Source of the DNA: Calidifontibacillus oryziterrae
GTDB lineage: Bacteria > Bacillota > Bacilli > Bacillales > Bacillaceae_J
Direction of reading: 5' to 3'
NCBI RefSeq assembly: GCF_000331575.1
Contig: NZ_KB223527.1
Location: 1,461,842 to 1,525,841 of the forward strand
DNA: 64,000 bases
The notes under the pieces were generated by a model, which was not told the origin of the DNA, did no database searches, and was given only the letters and a program-made list of their open reading frames with translations. A program made the translations under genes and the position numbers. Of the stretch, positions 45,024-52,419 are shown piece by piece; positions within the stretch are counted from its first letter, which is position 1; each line of letters starts with the position of its first letter.

Positions 45024-48000
45024 ACAACAACTTCAATATGAAATTCAAATTGATTATATCGATTCGAAACAGTTTTTTATTTGGGCAAACTATGTTGATT
45101 ATAAAGGGAGAAGAGCACCTCTTCAGGCATGGAAGAAGCTGATGTTTTGTTGGCATAAGGAAAGCTTTTATGGTACAAATTTTCCCGAAATGAATGAAGG
45201 GGTTCTCCTGTCTGCATGGGAAACATTGCATTATTTTTCACGTTATTATAATATCTCTCTTTTCGAATTTCAATCTAGCCATCGCGTCGAATGGCTACAA
45301 AAATGGGCTCCTGTTATTTATAAGGAGATTTCTTTAGGGCGATTTTCACCTGACTTTGAGCAATGGAAAGAAGGACAAATTGGCTGGAAGCTGCTTCTGG
45401 AAAGTGAAGAAATAGAGTGTGAAGATTCTTTATTTATGATGTCGTTTGTAAAAAAGTGGATATCGATTGCGATAACAGAATATATCCAAAATGACATAGA
45501 GCTACGTTCTATTTGGGCTAATATATTAGAAAAATTCCCGCTTCTGTCGGCAAACAAGCAAGGTGATTCCGGTATATCCTTTCATGAGGACTTGTGGTTG
45601 GAGAGAATTGGCTGGAAGCAGGATTTGACACCGTTTACGATCGAGCTTCGCTTAACCGAGCCGCAGGATGATGTTAAGACGCTTGATTTTGGTCAAAATG
45701 ACAAAATGTCAGAGTTTGATAATACCGTTGAATCGTTCGCACTTGCGGATAATGCTAAAATTCCTGCGGTTGATAGCGACGATGAGGCGTTCGCACTTGC
45801 GGATAATGCTAAAATTCCTGCGGTTGATAGCGACGATGAGGCGTTTGGACTTGCGGACAATGCTAAAATTCCTGCGGTTGATAGCGACGATGAGGCGTTC
45901 GCACTAAAGAGTAGTGTTCATGATGGTCATGATACAAATGACTTAACAAATACTTGGACATTAGATATTATTTTACGAGACAAGAAAAATCCAAATTTCT
46001 TGATAAATTGGAATGATGATCGGGCCCTTTTCTTGATTCCAACTGAATGGTATGACCACCTTGGAAAAATTGAAAAAAGCAAGCAGATTTGGTTTGAAAT
46101 TGTTCCGTGGTTACAGCTTCCAGTAACGTCCAATGAACTTGATCTTGAGAATTACAGCCTTGAAACCACCACGGACTTGCAAAATAAATCCGATGAAGAT
46201 TCACTCCTTCCAGCAAATGATAGACTACAAAAAATAATTGATGAAGATTCACTCCTTCCAGCAAATGATAGACTACAAAATAAAATGGTGCCAAGGTTGA
46301 CAGAGGGTCCTGCAAATTCTAGCAGCCATTCAAGAATGATTCATTCTCTACGTGAAGATGAAGCCTGGACATTTTTGACTGAATCGAGCATTCAATTAGC
46401 TGAGGCAGGTGTTGAAATTCTTTTGCCATCATGGTGGCAAGAAATTAAAGCGCTAAATCCAAAGCTTAAAATTCAGCTTCGCTCCTCTGTTGGATCAGCA
46501 CAGCAGTCTATTCTAGGATTGCAAGCAATTGGTGACTTTGACTGGAAGCTCGCAACCGGAAATACTGAATTAGATGAAACTGATTTTTTGAAAATGGTTG
46601 AACAAAACCGACGGTTAATAAAAGTAAACGGCCGATGGATGAAGCTGGACCCAACTTTCATAAAACAAGTCAAAGAAATTATGACAAAAGTGAAAAAAGA
46701 GGGACTATCCTTCCAAGATATAATGGCACAGGAATGGCTGAAGGCTGAGGAAATAGCAACAAACCATAGTGAAGAACGTGATAACCCGCTCTCACAAATT
46801 CAAATTGAACTAAACAAGCATATGGAAAAGCTGTTATTCCATTTGCATAATGTTAATTCTATTCCGTCAATCCAAATCCCTGATGATTTACATGGTGAAC
46901 TCCGTCCATATCAAAAGCAAGGCGTTGAATGGCTTCTATTTTTGCGAAGGTTTGGCTTTGGTGCTTGTCTTGCAGACGATATGGGCCTTGGTAAAACAGT
47001 GCAAATGATCACTTATTTTTTATATGTAAAAGAGCAAGAAAAACCTAAGATGCCTGCACTAATTATTTGTCCAACCTCCGTACTTGGGAATTGGCAAAAG
47101 GAACTAGAAAGGTTTTCTCCATCATTACAGGTTTATTTACACTACGGCACATCGCGTAAAAAAGACGGGGATTTCCAAGCTACTATAAAAAATTATGATA
47201 TCGTCCTATCATCATATGGGTTAGCCCAAATTGACGAGGATGATATGAAAAATAGTATGTGGAGTACGATTTGCCTAGATGAAGCGCAAAATATAAAAAA
47301 TACTTTTACAAAGCAATCAAAAGCAATTCGTAGCTTTAAAGGTAAGCATCACATTGCCTTAACAGGAACACCCATTGAAAATCGTCTTACAGAGCTGTGG
47401 TCCATTTTTGATTATATGAATAGGGGCTATTTAGGGAGCTTAACTTCATTCACAAAAAGATACGTGGCGCCTATTGAAAAAAGCAATGATGAAAAGAAGA
47501 TTAAGCAAGTACAGCAGCTTGTTAAGCCATTTTTATTACGGCGTACAAAAAAGGACGAAAGTGTCAGCCTAAATTTACCGGACAAACAAGAGCAAAAAGA
47601 ATATATTCCGTTAACTGTAGAGCAGGCTTCGTTATACGAACAGCTAATTCAAGATACTTTTGAAAAAATCGAAAAGCTATCTGGCATGGAACGGCGCGGC
47701 CTTATTTTATCAATGTTGCTAAAATTAAAGCAAATATGTAACCATCCGGCCCTTTATTTAAAGGAGGATTTATTGAAAGGGACATTTGCAGCTCCTTCTT
47801 ATAAAAATGGCACTTTGAATGATTCCCATAATGTCACTTTGAATGATTCCCATAATGGCAATTTGAATGATTCCCATGCATTTCGCACTCTTACGGACGA
47901 CTTGTTGGATTCAGACGTTGGAGTTCAATCACATAAAAATGATTTTTCTAATATATCTTTTGTAAACCGTTCTCATAAAACGGAAAAGCTAATGGAATTA

Positions 48001-48501
48001 GTTAGAAATATATTGGATCAAGGTGAAAGCTGTCTCATTTTCACTCAATATATTGGAATGGGGAAAATGTTGCAAACGTTAATTAGCGAACATTTTCAGG
48101 AAACCGTCCATTTTCTCCAAGGAAGCTTAAAAAAACAGGAACGAGACAATATAATTGACTCCTTCCAAAACGGTGACCAAAAAATTCTCATTCTTTCCTT
48201 AAAAGCAGGTGGCACAGGGCTTAATCTTACAGCAGCAAATCATGTGATCCATTATGATCGATGGTGGAATCCAGCTGTTGAAAACCAAGCAACAGACCGC
48301 GCTTACCGAATTGGGCAAAAACGGTTTGTTCATGTCCATAAGCTGATCACCACTGGGACATTAGAGGAAAAGATTGATGAAATGATTGAAAAAAAGAAAT
48401 CGTTAAGCGACGACATCATTTCTGGGGAAAATTGGATTACGGAACTCTCTACGGATGAATTACGGGAGTTATTTGCACTTCGCAATGATTGGAGCGAGTA
48501 A
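45016..48501 (+). CDS. ywqA: SNF2 family DNA helicase/ATPase (YwqA type)
   Basis: 1161 residues. N-terminal accessory region, then the SNF2 core from about 628: LRPYQKQGVEWLLFL, Walker A DDMGLGKT (about 655), DEAQNIKN (motif II), LTGTPIENRLTELWSIF (motif III) and C-terminal HYDRWWNPAVENQATDRAYRIGQ (motifs V-VI, about 1080-1100). Swi2/Snf2 enzymes translocate on duplex DNA and displace proteins. Three in-frame minisatellites lengthen it: 18-residue units at about 240-295, 16-residue units at about 393-422, and 8-residue units at about 933-956, the last between the helicase lobes. ATG 45016 lies inside the end of the SWIM gene. Confidence 0.93.
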   Translation: MIKQQLQYEIQIDYIDSKQFFIWANYVDYKGRRAPLQAWKKLMFCWHKESFYGTNFPEMNEGVLLSAWETLHYFSRYYNISLFEFQSSHRVEWLQKWAPVIYKEISLGRFSPDFEQWKEGQIGWKLLLESEEIECEDSLFMMSFVKKWISIAITEYIQNDIELRSIWANILEKFPLLSANKQGDSGISFHEDLWLERIGWKQDLTPFTIELRLTEPQDDVKTLDFGQNDKMSEFDNTVESFALADNAKIPAVDSDDEAFALADNAKIPAVDSDDEAFGLADNAKIPAVDSDDEAFALKSSVHDGHDTNDLTNTWTLDIILRDKKNPNFLINWNDDRALFLIPTEWYDHLGKIEKSKQIWFEIVPWLQLPVTSNELDLENYSLETTTDLQNKSDEDSLLPANDRLQKIIDEDSLLPANDRLQNKMVPRLTEGPANSSSHSRMIHSLREDEAWTFLTESSIQLAEAGVEILLPSWWQEIKALNPKLKIQLRSSVGSAQQSILGLQAIGDFDWKLATGNTELDETDFLKMVEQNRRLIKVNGRWMKLDPTFIKQVKEIMTKVKKEGLSFQDIMAQEWLKAEEIATNHSEERDNPLSQIQIELNKHMEKLLFHLHNVNSIPSIQIPDDLHGELRPYQKQGVEWLLFLRRFGFGACLADDMGLGKTVQMITYFLYVKEQEKPKMPALIICPTSVLGNWQKELERFSPSLQVYLHYGTSRKKDGDFQATIKNYDIVLSSYGLAQIDEDDMKNSMWSTICLDEAQNIKNTFTKQSKAIRSFKGKHHIALTGTPIENRLTELWSIFDYMNRGYLGSLTSFTKRYVAPIEKSNDEKKIKQVQQLVKPFLLRRTKKDESVSLNLPDKQEQKEYIPLTVEQASLYEQLIQDTFEKIEKLSGMERRGLILSMLLKLKQICNHPALYLKEDLLKGTFAAPSYKNGTLNDSHNVTLNDSHNGNLNDSHAFRTLTDDLLDSDVGVQSHKNDFSNISFVNRSHKTEKLMELVRNILDQGESCLIFTQYIGMGKMLQTLISEHFQETVHFLQGSLKKQERDNIIDSFQNGDQKILILSLKAGGTGLNLTAANHVIHYDRWWNPAVENQATDRAYRIGQKRFVHVHKLITTGTLEEKIDEMIEKKKSLSDDIISGENWITELSTDELRELFALRNDWSE
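45735..45902 (+). repeat. 54-bp in-frame minisatellite in the SNF2 gene, 3 copies
   Basis: Unit starts at 45735, 45789 and 45843, with a partial fourth at 45897. Encodes ALADNAKIPAVDSDDEAF with near-identical DNA. Confidence 0.9.
46192..46280 (+). repeat. 48-bp in-frame duplication in the SNF2 gene
   Basis: GATGAAGATTCACTCCTTCC occurs at 46192 and 46240 with about 41 bp of matching sequence, encoding DEDSLLPANDRLQ twice. Confidence 0.9.
47812..47882 (+). repeat. 24-bp in-frame minisatellite in the SNF2 gene, 3 copies
   Basis: Encodes TLNDSHNV / TLNDSHNG / NLNDSHAF, inserted between the two RecA-like lobes. Confidence 0.85.
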
Positions 48502-48567
48502 CACGAGCAGCCGGCGATTATCAAGTACATTCAAGCAACGACTATTTTGATTGGAGAGGTAAGCCAA

Positions 48568-48732
48568 ATGAAATCGAAGGAAATAACGAGGCAAGATTTA
48601 AATAATAAAGCTATAGAAAATCCCAACGCTATAACAACCCAGCCTACTTCAAATCGTTCTAATTTTATTAATAGAATGGAGCCGTTATGGCAAGAATTAT
48701 ATGAAAAAATTACTGAAAAATTAGCTACTTAA
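48568..48732 (+). CDS. Small hydrophilic protein, 54 residues
   Basis: ATG 48568 with SD GGAGAGG at about eight bases, 66 bp after the SNF2 stop on the same strand and followed by a strong terminator. Product MKSKEITRQDLNNKAIENPN... ends RMEPLWQELYEKITEKLAT. No signal or membrane segment; no family recognised. Seven further codons upstream are open but lack an SD. Confidence 0.6.
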   Translation: MKSKEITRQDLNNKAIENPNAITTQPTSNRSNFINRMEPLWQELYEKITEKLAT

Positions 48733-48740
48733 TAAAAAGG

Positions 48741-48787
48741 AAAAAGAACAGGATGGATAAGCTTCGACCAGCCCCCTGTTCTTTTTT
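48741..48787. terminator. Bidirectional terminator after the ywq genes
   Basis: AAAAAGAACAGG (48741-48752) / CCTGTTCTTTTTT (48775-48787), with A- and T-rich flanks for both strands. Confidence 0.85.
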
Positions 48788-48822
48788 ACTCTATATCAAT
48801 CCCTACACTTAGTAAACAATGA

Positions 48823-49356
48823 TTATTGATTTTTTACTATTCTTTTTAGATCTGAAATATCAGCTTCATTTTGTACAGATCGTTTTGATAAAAGCTCGAT
48901 AAGGCGCTCATGTCTATCGATTTCGATGCTATTTCGATTAGAGCTGCTGCTTACAGTACGAAAGCTATTTTCTATATACTCTTCTAGATTAGCAAAATAA
49001 GGTGCCAATCCCTCAATCGTCTTCTTATGGATATCATCAACTTTTTGCTCAAGAACATCAAATCTGACTTCAAGACCATCAAATCTGACTTCAAGACCTT
49101 CAAATCTGGCTTCAAGACCATCAAATCTTTGCTCAAAACCGTCAAATCTTTGCTCAAGACCGTCAAATCTTTGCTCAAGACCGTCAAATCTTTGCTCAAG
49201 ACCGTCAAATTTGACCTCTAGACCATCAATACTTCCATCGATGTTGTCTAATCTGCCCTCAATTCGATCAAAACGATCACCAAATTGATCAATTTTGGTC
49301 TCCGCTCTTGCTTGCCCTTTTACAATTTCTTCTAGTATTTTATTTAAATCATTCAT
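48823..49356 (-). CDS. Heptad-repeat coiled-coil protein, 177 residues
   Basis: Start ATG 49356 behind GGGGG. The central region (about residues 45-110) is nine or ten near-identical heptads of the type RFDGLEQ / RFDGLEV, encoded by a 21-bp minisatellite (about 49040-49218). It is flanked by less regular coiled coil (MNDLNKILEEIVKGQARAETK; HERLIELLSKRSVQNEADISDLKRIV). A parallel rod is predicted. Similar in style to the coiled-coil genes at 2225 and 4032. Heptad number can change by slippage without breaking frame. Function unknown. Confidence 0.8.
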   Translation of the reverse strand: MNDLNKILEEIVKGQARAETKIDQFGDRFDRIEGRLDNIDGSIDGLEVKFDGLEQRFDGLEQRFDGLEQRFDGFEQRFDGLEARFEGLEVRFDGLEVRFDVLEQKVDDIHKKTIEGLAPYFANLEEYIENSFRTVSSSSNRNSIEIDRHERLIELLSKRSVQNEADISDLKRIVKNQ

Positions 49357-49442
49357 CTAAAATACCCCCACTCTAAGTCCATCTTACCATATCTCCCGCT
49401 TTTTCGTGATAATAGATTTTTATATAGTGGAAGGTACCTGCC

Positions 49443-49874
49443 CTATTGGCCAACATCTTGTGTTTCCAGCCTTTCTTCCTCTTTTTTGGCTTCAGGATTT
49501 TCAGATTTACTCTCATTATTTTCAGATCTATTCTCAGCAGTTGCATTGTGGTTATTTTTCAGAGTAATGAACCTGATATCTTCAACTAATACCTCCGTCA
49601 AATAAACTCGTTTTCCCTCTTGATTTTCATAATGTCTTGACTGAAGGCGCCCCGTTATCCCTACTAGAGAGCCTTTCAAACAATAGTTTGCTGTACTTTC
49701 TGCTTGTTTCCGCCAAACATGACAATTTACAAAGTCAGCATCATATTCACCATTAGCATTTTTATAATTTCTATTTAAAGCAAGTGTAAAATTTGCAACT
49801 GCTACACCATCTGCGGTATACCGCAATTCAGGGTCTCTCGTCATTCTACCAACTAATGTAACTTGGTTAAACAT
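49443..49874 (-). CDS. ssbB: Single-stranded DNA-binding protein, SsbB-like
   Basis: 143 residues. OB fold: [72 protein letters not shown]. The C-terminal tail is charged (Asn/Glu/Lys-rich) but lacks the acidic DDDLPF tip of SsbA, as in competence-type SsbB; the location next to ywpF is also that of B. subtilis ssbB (ywpH). Protects incoming single strands in transformation. ATG 49874 (MFNQ) is chosen; a GTG three codons earlier lies against the SD AAAGGA. Confidence 0.88.
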   Translation of the reverse strand: MFNQVTLVGRMTRDPELRYTADGVAVANFTLALNRNYKNANGEYDADFVNCHVWRKQAESTANYCLKGSLVGITGRLQSRHYENQEGKRVYLTEVLVEDIRFITLKNNHNATAENRSENNESKSENPEAKKEEERLETQDVGQ

Positions 49875-49990
49875 ATTATTCACGTCCTTTTATTATTTTT
49901 CTCACGCTTTTCTCGTATCCTTTTAAAAAATCAAAATGTAAGCACTCGTGGTTATGAAATTTAGTATTTCTCTCATTTAATTATTTGGGG

Positions 49991-50094
49991 TGTTCCCTCT
50001 ATATGAATTTTCAATCTGCAAAATGCAGAATCGTGGGGACCGATTCTATAAGAGCGGAGACTTTCATTTTGAAGATTGAAATATAGAAGGAACA
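49991..50094. repeat. 104-bp imperfect palindrome with nested hairpin upstream of ssbB
   Basis: Left arm 49991-50025 and right arm 50065-50094 are reverse complements apart from two substitutions and a 4-base insertion (cores TGTTCC, TCTATAT, TTCAATCT, CAAAATG). Inside, AGAATCG (50027) pairs with CGATTCT (50041). It lies about 120 bp upstream of the ssbB start and downstream of the 50275 gene. It could be an RNA structure or a small non-autonomous element. The rest of the gap (49875-50274) shows nothing else. Confidence 0.75.
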
Positions 50095-50274
50095 AGATGA
50101 GGATCTTTTTGAGTGGTTAGGTTGAAAAGCCCGCAAATTACAATTTTCTTAGAATTCTTTCAAGTGTTTTTATCAATAAGGAATTTGATATTTAGGATTG
50201 TGATTAGAAACAATAGAATATCTATTTTTTGAAATTATTATAATTAACTCTATGGTGTGAGTTGACGGGTAAGA

Positions 50275-50514
50275 TTAATTATCTGAAGTATCTCTTTCGT
50301 TTGAACTTGTAGGACGCTGAGGAATAAATATAACTCGGTTGCCTCGTAGGTTTGATGATTTAGCAACTTGAATCGAAATAATCTCAATTTGTTTTTGTAG
50401 AGCTTCATATTCATCATTTGAAATTGTGTTTTTGCGTAGTATTTCAATTTCCCTACATACGTAATCTAACTTAAGTATTATTGTATTAATTAATCCATCG
50501 ATAACGCTATGCAT
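50275..50514 (-). CDS. Small helical protein, 79 residues, unknown
   Basis: ATG 50514 (MHSVIDGLINTIILKLDYV) with SD AAAGGGG. Amphipathic helices (LDYVCREIEILRKN; EYEALQKQIEIISIQVAKS) and a polar C-terminus. Located between ssbB and another small gene, where B. subtilis has ywpG, but no clear similarity to YwpG can be claimed. The longer reading upstream (to 50553) repeats the end of the neighbouring gene and is an artefact of the 69-bp duplication. Confidence 0.6.
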   Translation of the reverse strand: MHSVIDGLINTIILKLDYVCREIEILRKNTISNDEYEALQKQIEIISIQVAKSSNLRGNRVIFIPQRPTSSNERDTSDN

Positions 50515-50615
50515 TTTAAATACCCCTTTCATTAATTGAACTCCTGTAATCAATGTTCATGACGAAGTTATTCTTGATAGCATTTAAAATATCCCTTTCA
50601 TTAATTCGACTGGCT
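50514..50615. repeat. Duplicated 3' end of the 80-residue gene, 69-bp step
   Basis: TACCCCTTTCATTAATTGAAC (from 50521) matches TATCCCTTTCATTAATTCGAC (from 50590), and TTTAAA precedes both. The second includes the stop of the gene at 50584; the first supplies the SD of the next gene. Confidence 0.65.
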
Positions 50616-50826
50616 TATAATTTACTACGCTTATGACAGACTCTGGCTTTATATTGTATCGGTCAGTCAATAAAAATAACCCATTTTTTAAAATGACCTC
50701 CTCTCTATTTAATGTTGGATTTCTATTAAAATGTTCCTTTGACAAACAAACATAGGTCACAATTTTATGGAGTTGTTTGTTTGGCATTATGACCAAAAAG
50801 GAAACATCATACTCTTCAATTTCCAT
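50584..50826 (-). CDS. Small protein, 80 residues, unknown
   Basis: ATG 50826 with SD AAAGGAG at seven bases. Product MEIEEYDVSFLVIMPNKQLHKIVTYV... has a mixed alpha/beta look (FLLTDRYNIKPESVISVVNY) and no signal peptide. It is upstream of the 79-residue gene on the same strand (69 bp apart), probably one transcript. No family recognised. Confidence 0.65.
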   Translation of the reverse strand: MEIEEYDVSFLVIMPNKQLHKIVTYVCLSKEHFNRNPTLNREEVILKNGLFLLTDRYNIKPESVISVVNYKPVELMKGIF

Positions 50827-51130
50827 GATTTCACTCCTTTAATAGCCTTCTAGCTTTAGTAGAAACCAAATCCTTTGCATAGTCCATGGTATACCTATAG
50901 TCTTTGAGCCAGCTACTATTAAAATACTAACTATTACGCAAGGACGCAAATCAACAAAATTACAAATTCAAGAGATAAACGAAGTGAATTCTTAAAATTC
51001 TCGTATGAAAATTGAAAATTCAATTTCAAGATCGAATAGATATTTTATATTTTCCCAAAATTAAATGTTTCAAATTTTTTTAAAATAAATTTTGACCATT
51101 GCTAGCGAGATAAACTTTTATGAAAAATCA
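50827..51130. other. Divergent intergenic region before ywpF
   Basis: A/T-rich. No gene or repeat seen other than the promoter element at 51131. Confidence 0.4.
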
Positions 51131-51139
51131 TGTTATAAT
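51131..51139 (+). promoter_or_regulatory. Extended -10 of ywpF
   Basis: TGT-TATAAT, 41 bp before the TTG start. A -35-like TTGACC lies near 51092, too far (36 bp) to pair with this -10, so the extended -10 probably acts with a weak -35. Confidence 0.5.
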
Positions 51140-51179
51140 CTCCACAAATACTAGTGCGTAAAAAAGGGGGAACAAAAGG

Positions 51180-51662
51180 TTGAAAACATTTCGACTTTGT
51201 TCATTAACGGTTTATATTGAAAATAATGGTATGACAACGCGCCATTCCATTCCTCTGCAAGATGGCTTAATTATTAATAAGGAAACTCAGGATGATCAGT
51301 GGTTAATTGAAGGTATAATCCACAAAGACTTTAAGGGATTTTTTGACAAATTGAATACGAAAAATGAACTTATGCTTGTCGAAGCAACAATCACGTATAA
51401 AGATAATCCACCAGCTTCTTTTGTCGCGACTGTTCGTGAAAATAAGTTTATTGAAGATGACGTCCATCTTTTGTTGGATGCTAAAAGGCTGATCAGAAAA
51501 GAAAATTATTCTGAAAAATTATTGAAAAGTCTAATTGAAAAAGGATTTTCTGGAGATGAATTATTGAGAGAATTTAAACGTCTAAAAAAAGAGCGCGGAA
51601 CAGCTTTCCAACTGATGGTTGGTCAAGAAATTAAACACTATAAGTCAGAGTCAGATGAGTAA
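51180..51662 (+). CDS. ywpF: YwpF-like protein
   Basis: 160 residues from TTG 51180 (SD AAAGGGGG nine bases upstream). The sequence MKTFRLCSLTVYIENNGM... with LIINKETQDDQWLIEGII and KDFKGFFDKL matches the YwpF family: an N-terminal beta-rich domain and a charged helical C-terminus. Function unknown. The neighbourhood (ssbB, small genes, ywpF) matches the B. subtilis ywp region. Confidence 0.85.
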   Translation: MKTFRLCSLTVYIENNGMTTRHSIPLQDGLIINKETQDDQWLIEGIIHKDFKGFFDKLNTKNELMLVEATITYKDNPPASFVATVRENKFIEDDVHLLLDAKRLIRKENYSEKLLKSLIEKGFSGDELLREFKRLKKERGTAFQLMVGQEIKHYKSESDE

Positions 51663-51784
51663 TACGAAATGGGCTTTTTCCTTCGTTAATAAAATTCATT
51701 TGCACTATTTTTTACTGCCATACAGACACTAAGCGCCGCTGGGGCTATTGTGGTTCTAAGTCTAAGTAGTCAGAAAATGGTATG

Positions 51785-51935
51785 ATCGAAATTCCGCAAT
51801 CTAAAGGGAAATGGACAAAAGACTCTTGATTCAAATTACGCAGTCTGTTGTGAAATGGGCAACAGACTCTGAATTCAAATTCCCATAATTTATCGAGGAG
51901 TGGATAACGAACCCTTGACTCTCAAGTCCACGTTA
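51785..51935. repeat. Three diverged tandem repeats of 44-46 bp
   Basis: Units start at 51808 (GAAATGGACAAAAGACTC), 51852 (GAAATGGGCAACAGACTC) and 51898 (GAGTGGATAACGAACCC...GACTC), each followed by a TTCAAATT-like stretch in the first two. They lie between ywpF and the peptide gene. Apart from this and the terminator at 51946, the gap 51663-52099 shows nothing. Confidence 0.65.
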
Positions 51936-51945
51936 TTGTGATGAG

Positions 51946-51982
51946 ATAAAAAAACAGAGCTGAATGAGGGTCTTCATCCAGC
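51946..51982 (-). terminator. Terminator of the secreted-peptide gene
   Basis: On minus, GCTGGATGA-AGACCC-TCATTCAGC with one G-U pair, followed by TCTGTTTTTTTATC. About 118 bp after the peptide stop codon. Confidence 0.65.
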
Positions 51983-52099
51983 CCTACTAGAAAAAGAGTG
52001 TGTTTAGTAGACACAAGATTATGAATTTCAAATAATGATGCCTTGTATGGAATCACCACACAAAACATTTTCCAACTTTTCCTCTAACATTGTACTTAA

Positions 52100-52225
52100 T
52101 TAGTGAGAGGTTGGCAGACTAGTTGGCTTAATCTCATGGTCGAATGAGATTGCATGTGCTGAAGCTCCAAAAGCAAGAACACCTACCGTAAGCAAAACCA
52201 CTATTAACTTTTTAATAGGACTCAC
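52100..52225 (-). CDS. Secreted signalling peptide precursor (candidate pheromone)
   Basis: Too short to stand out by length alone. From GTG 52225 it encodes 41 residues: (MSP)IKKLIVVLLTVGVLAF, then GASAHA, then ISFDHEIKPTSLPTSH. A basic start, hydrophobic core and AHA cleavage site form a clear signal peptide, leaving a 16-residue C-terminal part. GGAGG overlaps the GTG; the codon eight bases after the SD is ATT (52216), giving the typical IKKLIVV start, so initiation at ATT is possible. A SigA-like promoter precedes it and a terminator follows. It is divergent from an HTH-TPR regulator, the arrangement of genes and size expected for an RRNPP pheromone of the PapR/Phr kind; the active part would be a C-terminal peptide such as SLPTSH. 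Confidence 0.72.
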   Translation of the reverse strand: MSPIKKLIVVLLTVGVLAFGASAHAISFDHEIKPTSLPTSH

Positions 52226-52287
52226 CTCCAGGATTTTCTTAGGAATTTCTGAAAAACTTGCCATTACAACTATACAAAAGTAGCGAA

Positions 52288-52314
52288 ATTATATAAAACG
52301 CCAAATTCTTTCAA
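52288..52314 (-). promoter_or_regulatory. Promoter of the secreted-peptide gene
   Basis: On minus, TTGAAA (52314-52309), 15 bp, TATAAT (52293-52288), about 60 bp before the start. It lies in the shared divergent region, where the regulator could bind. Confidence 0.5.
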
Positions 52315-52419
52315 TTTTCGACATTTTTCGTCTTTTCAAAAAAGGATTTTTAAATTCTCTGCCGTACTATATAAATATATATTCTTTTAGGAATAAATTT
52401 TATCACGGAGGATCTTTTG

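Noticed and set aside
50515..50553. Longer N-terminus for the 79-residue gene (MITGVQLMKGVFK...)
   Set aside because: This stretch is the duplicated end of the neighbouring gene (ELMKGIF) read in frame; the SD lies inside it, pointing to the ATG at 50514.
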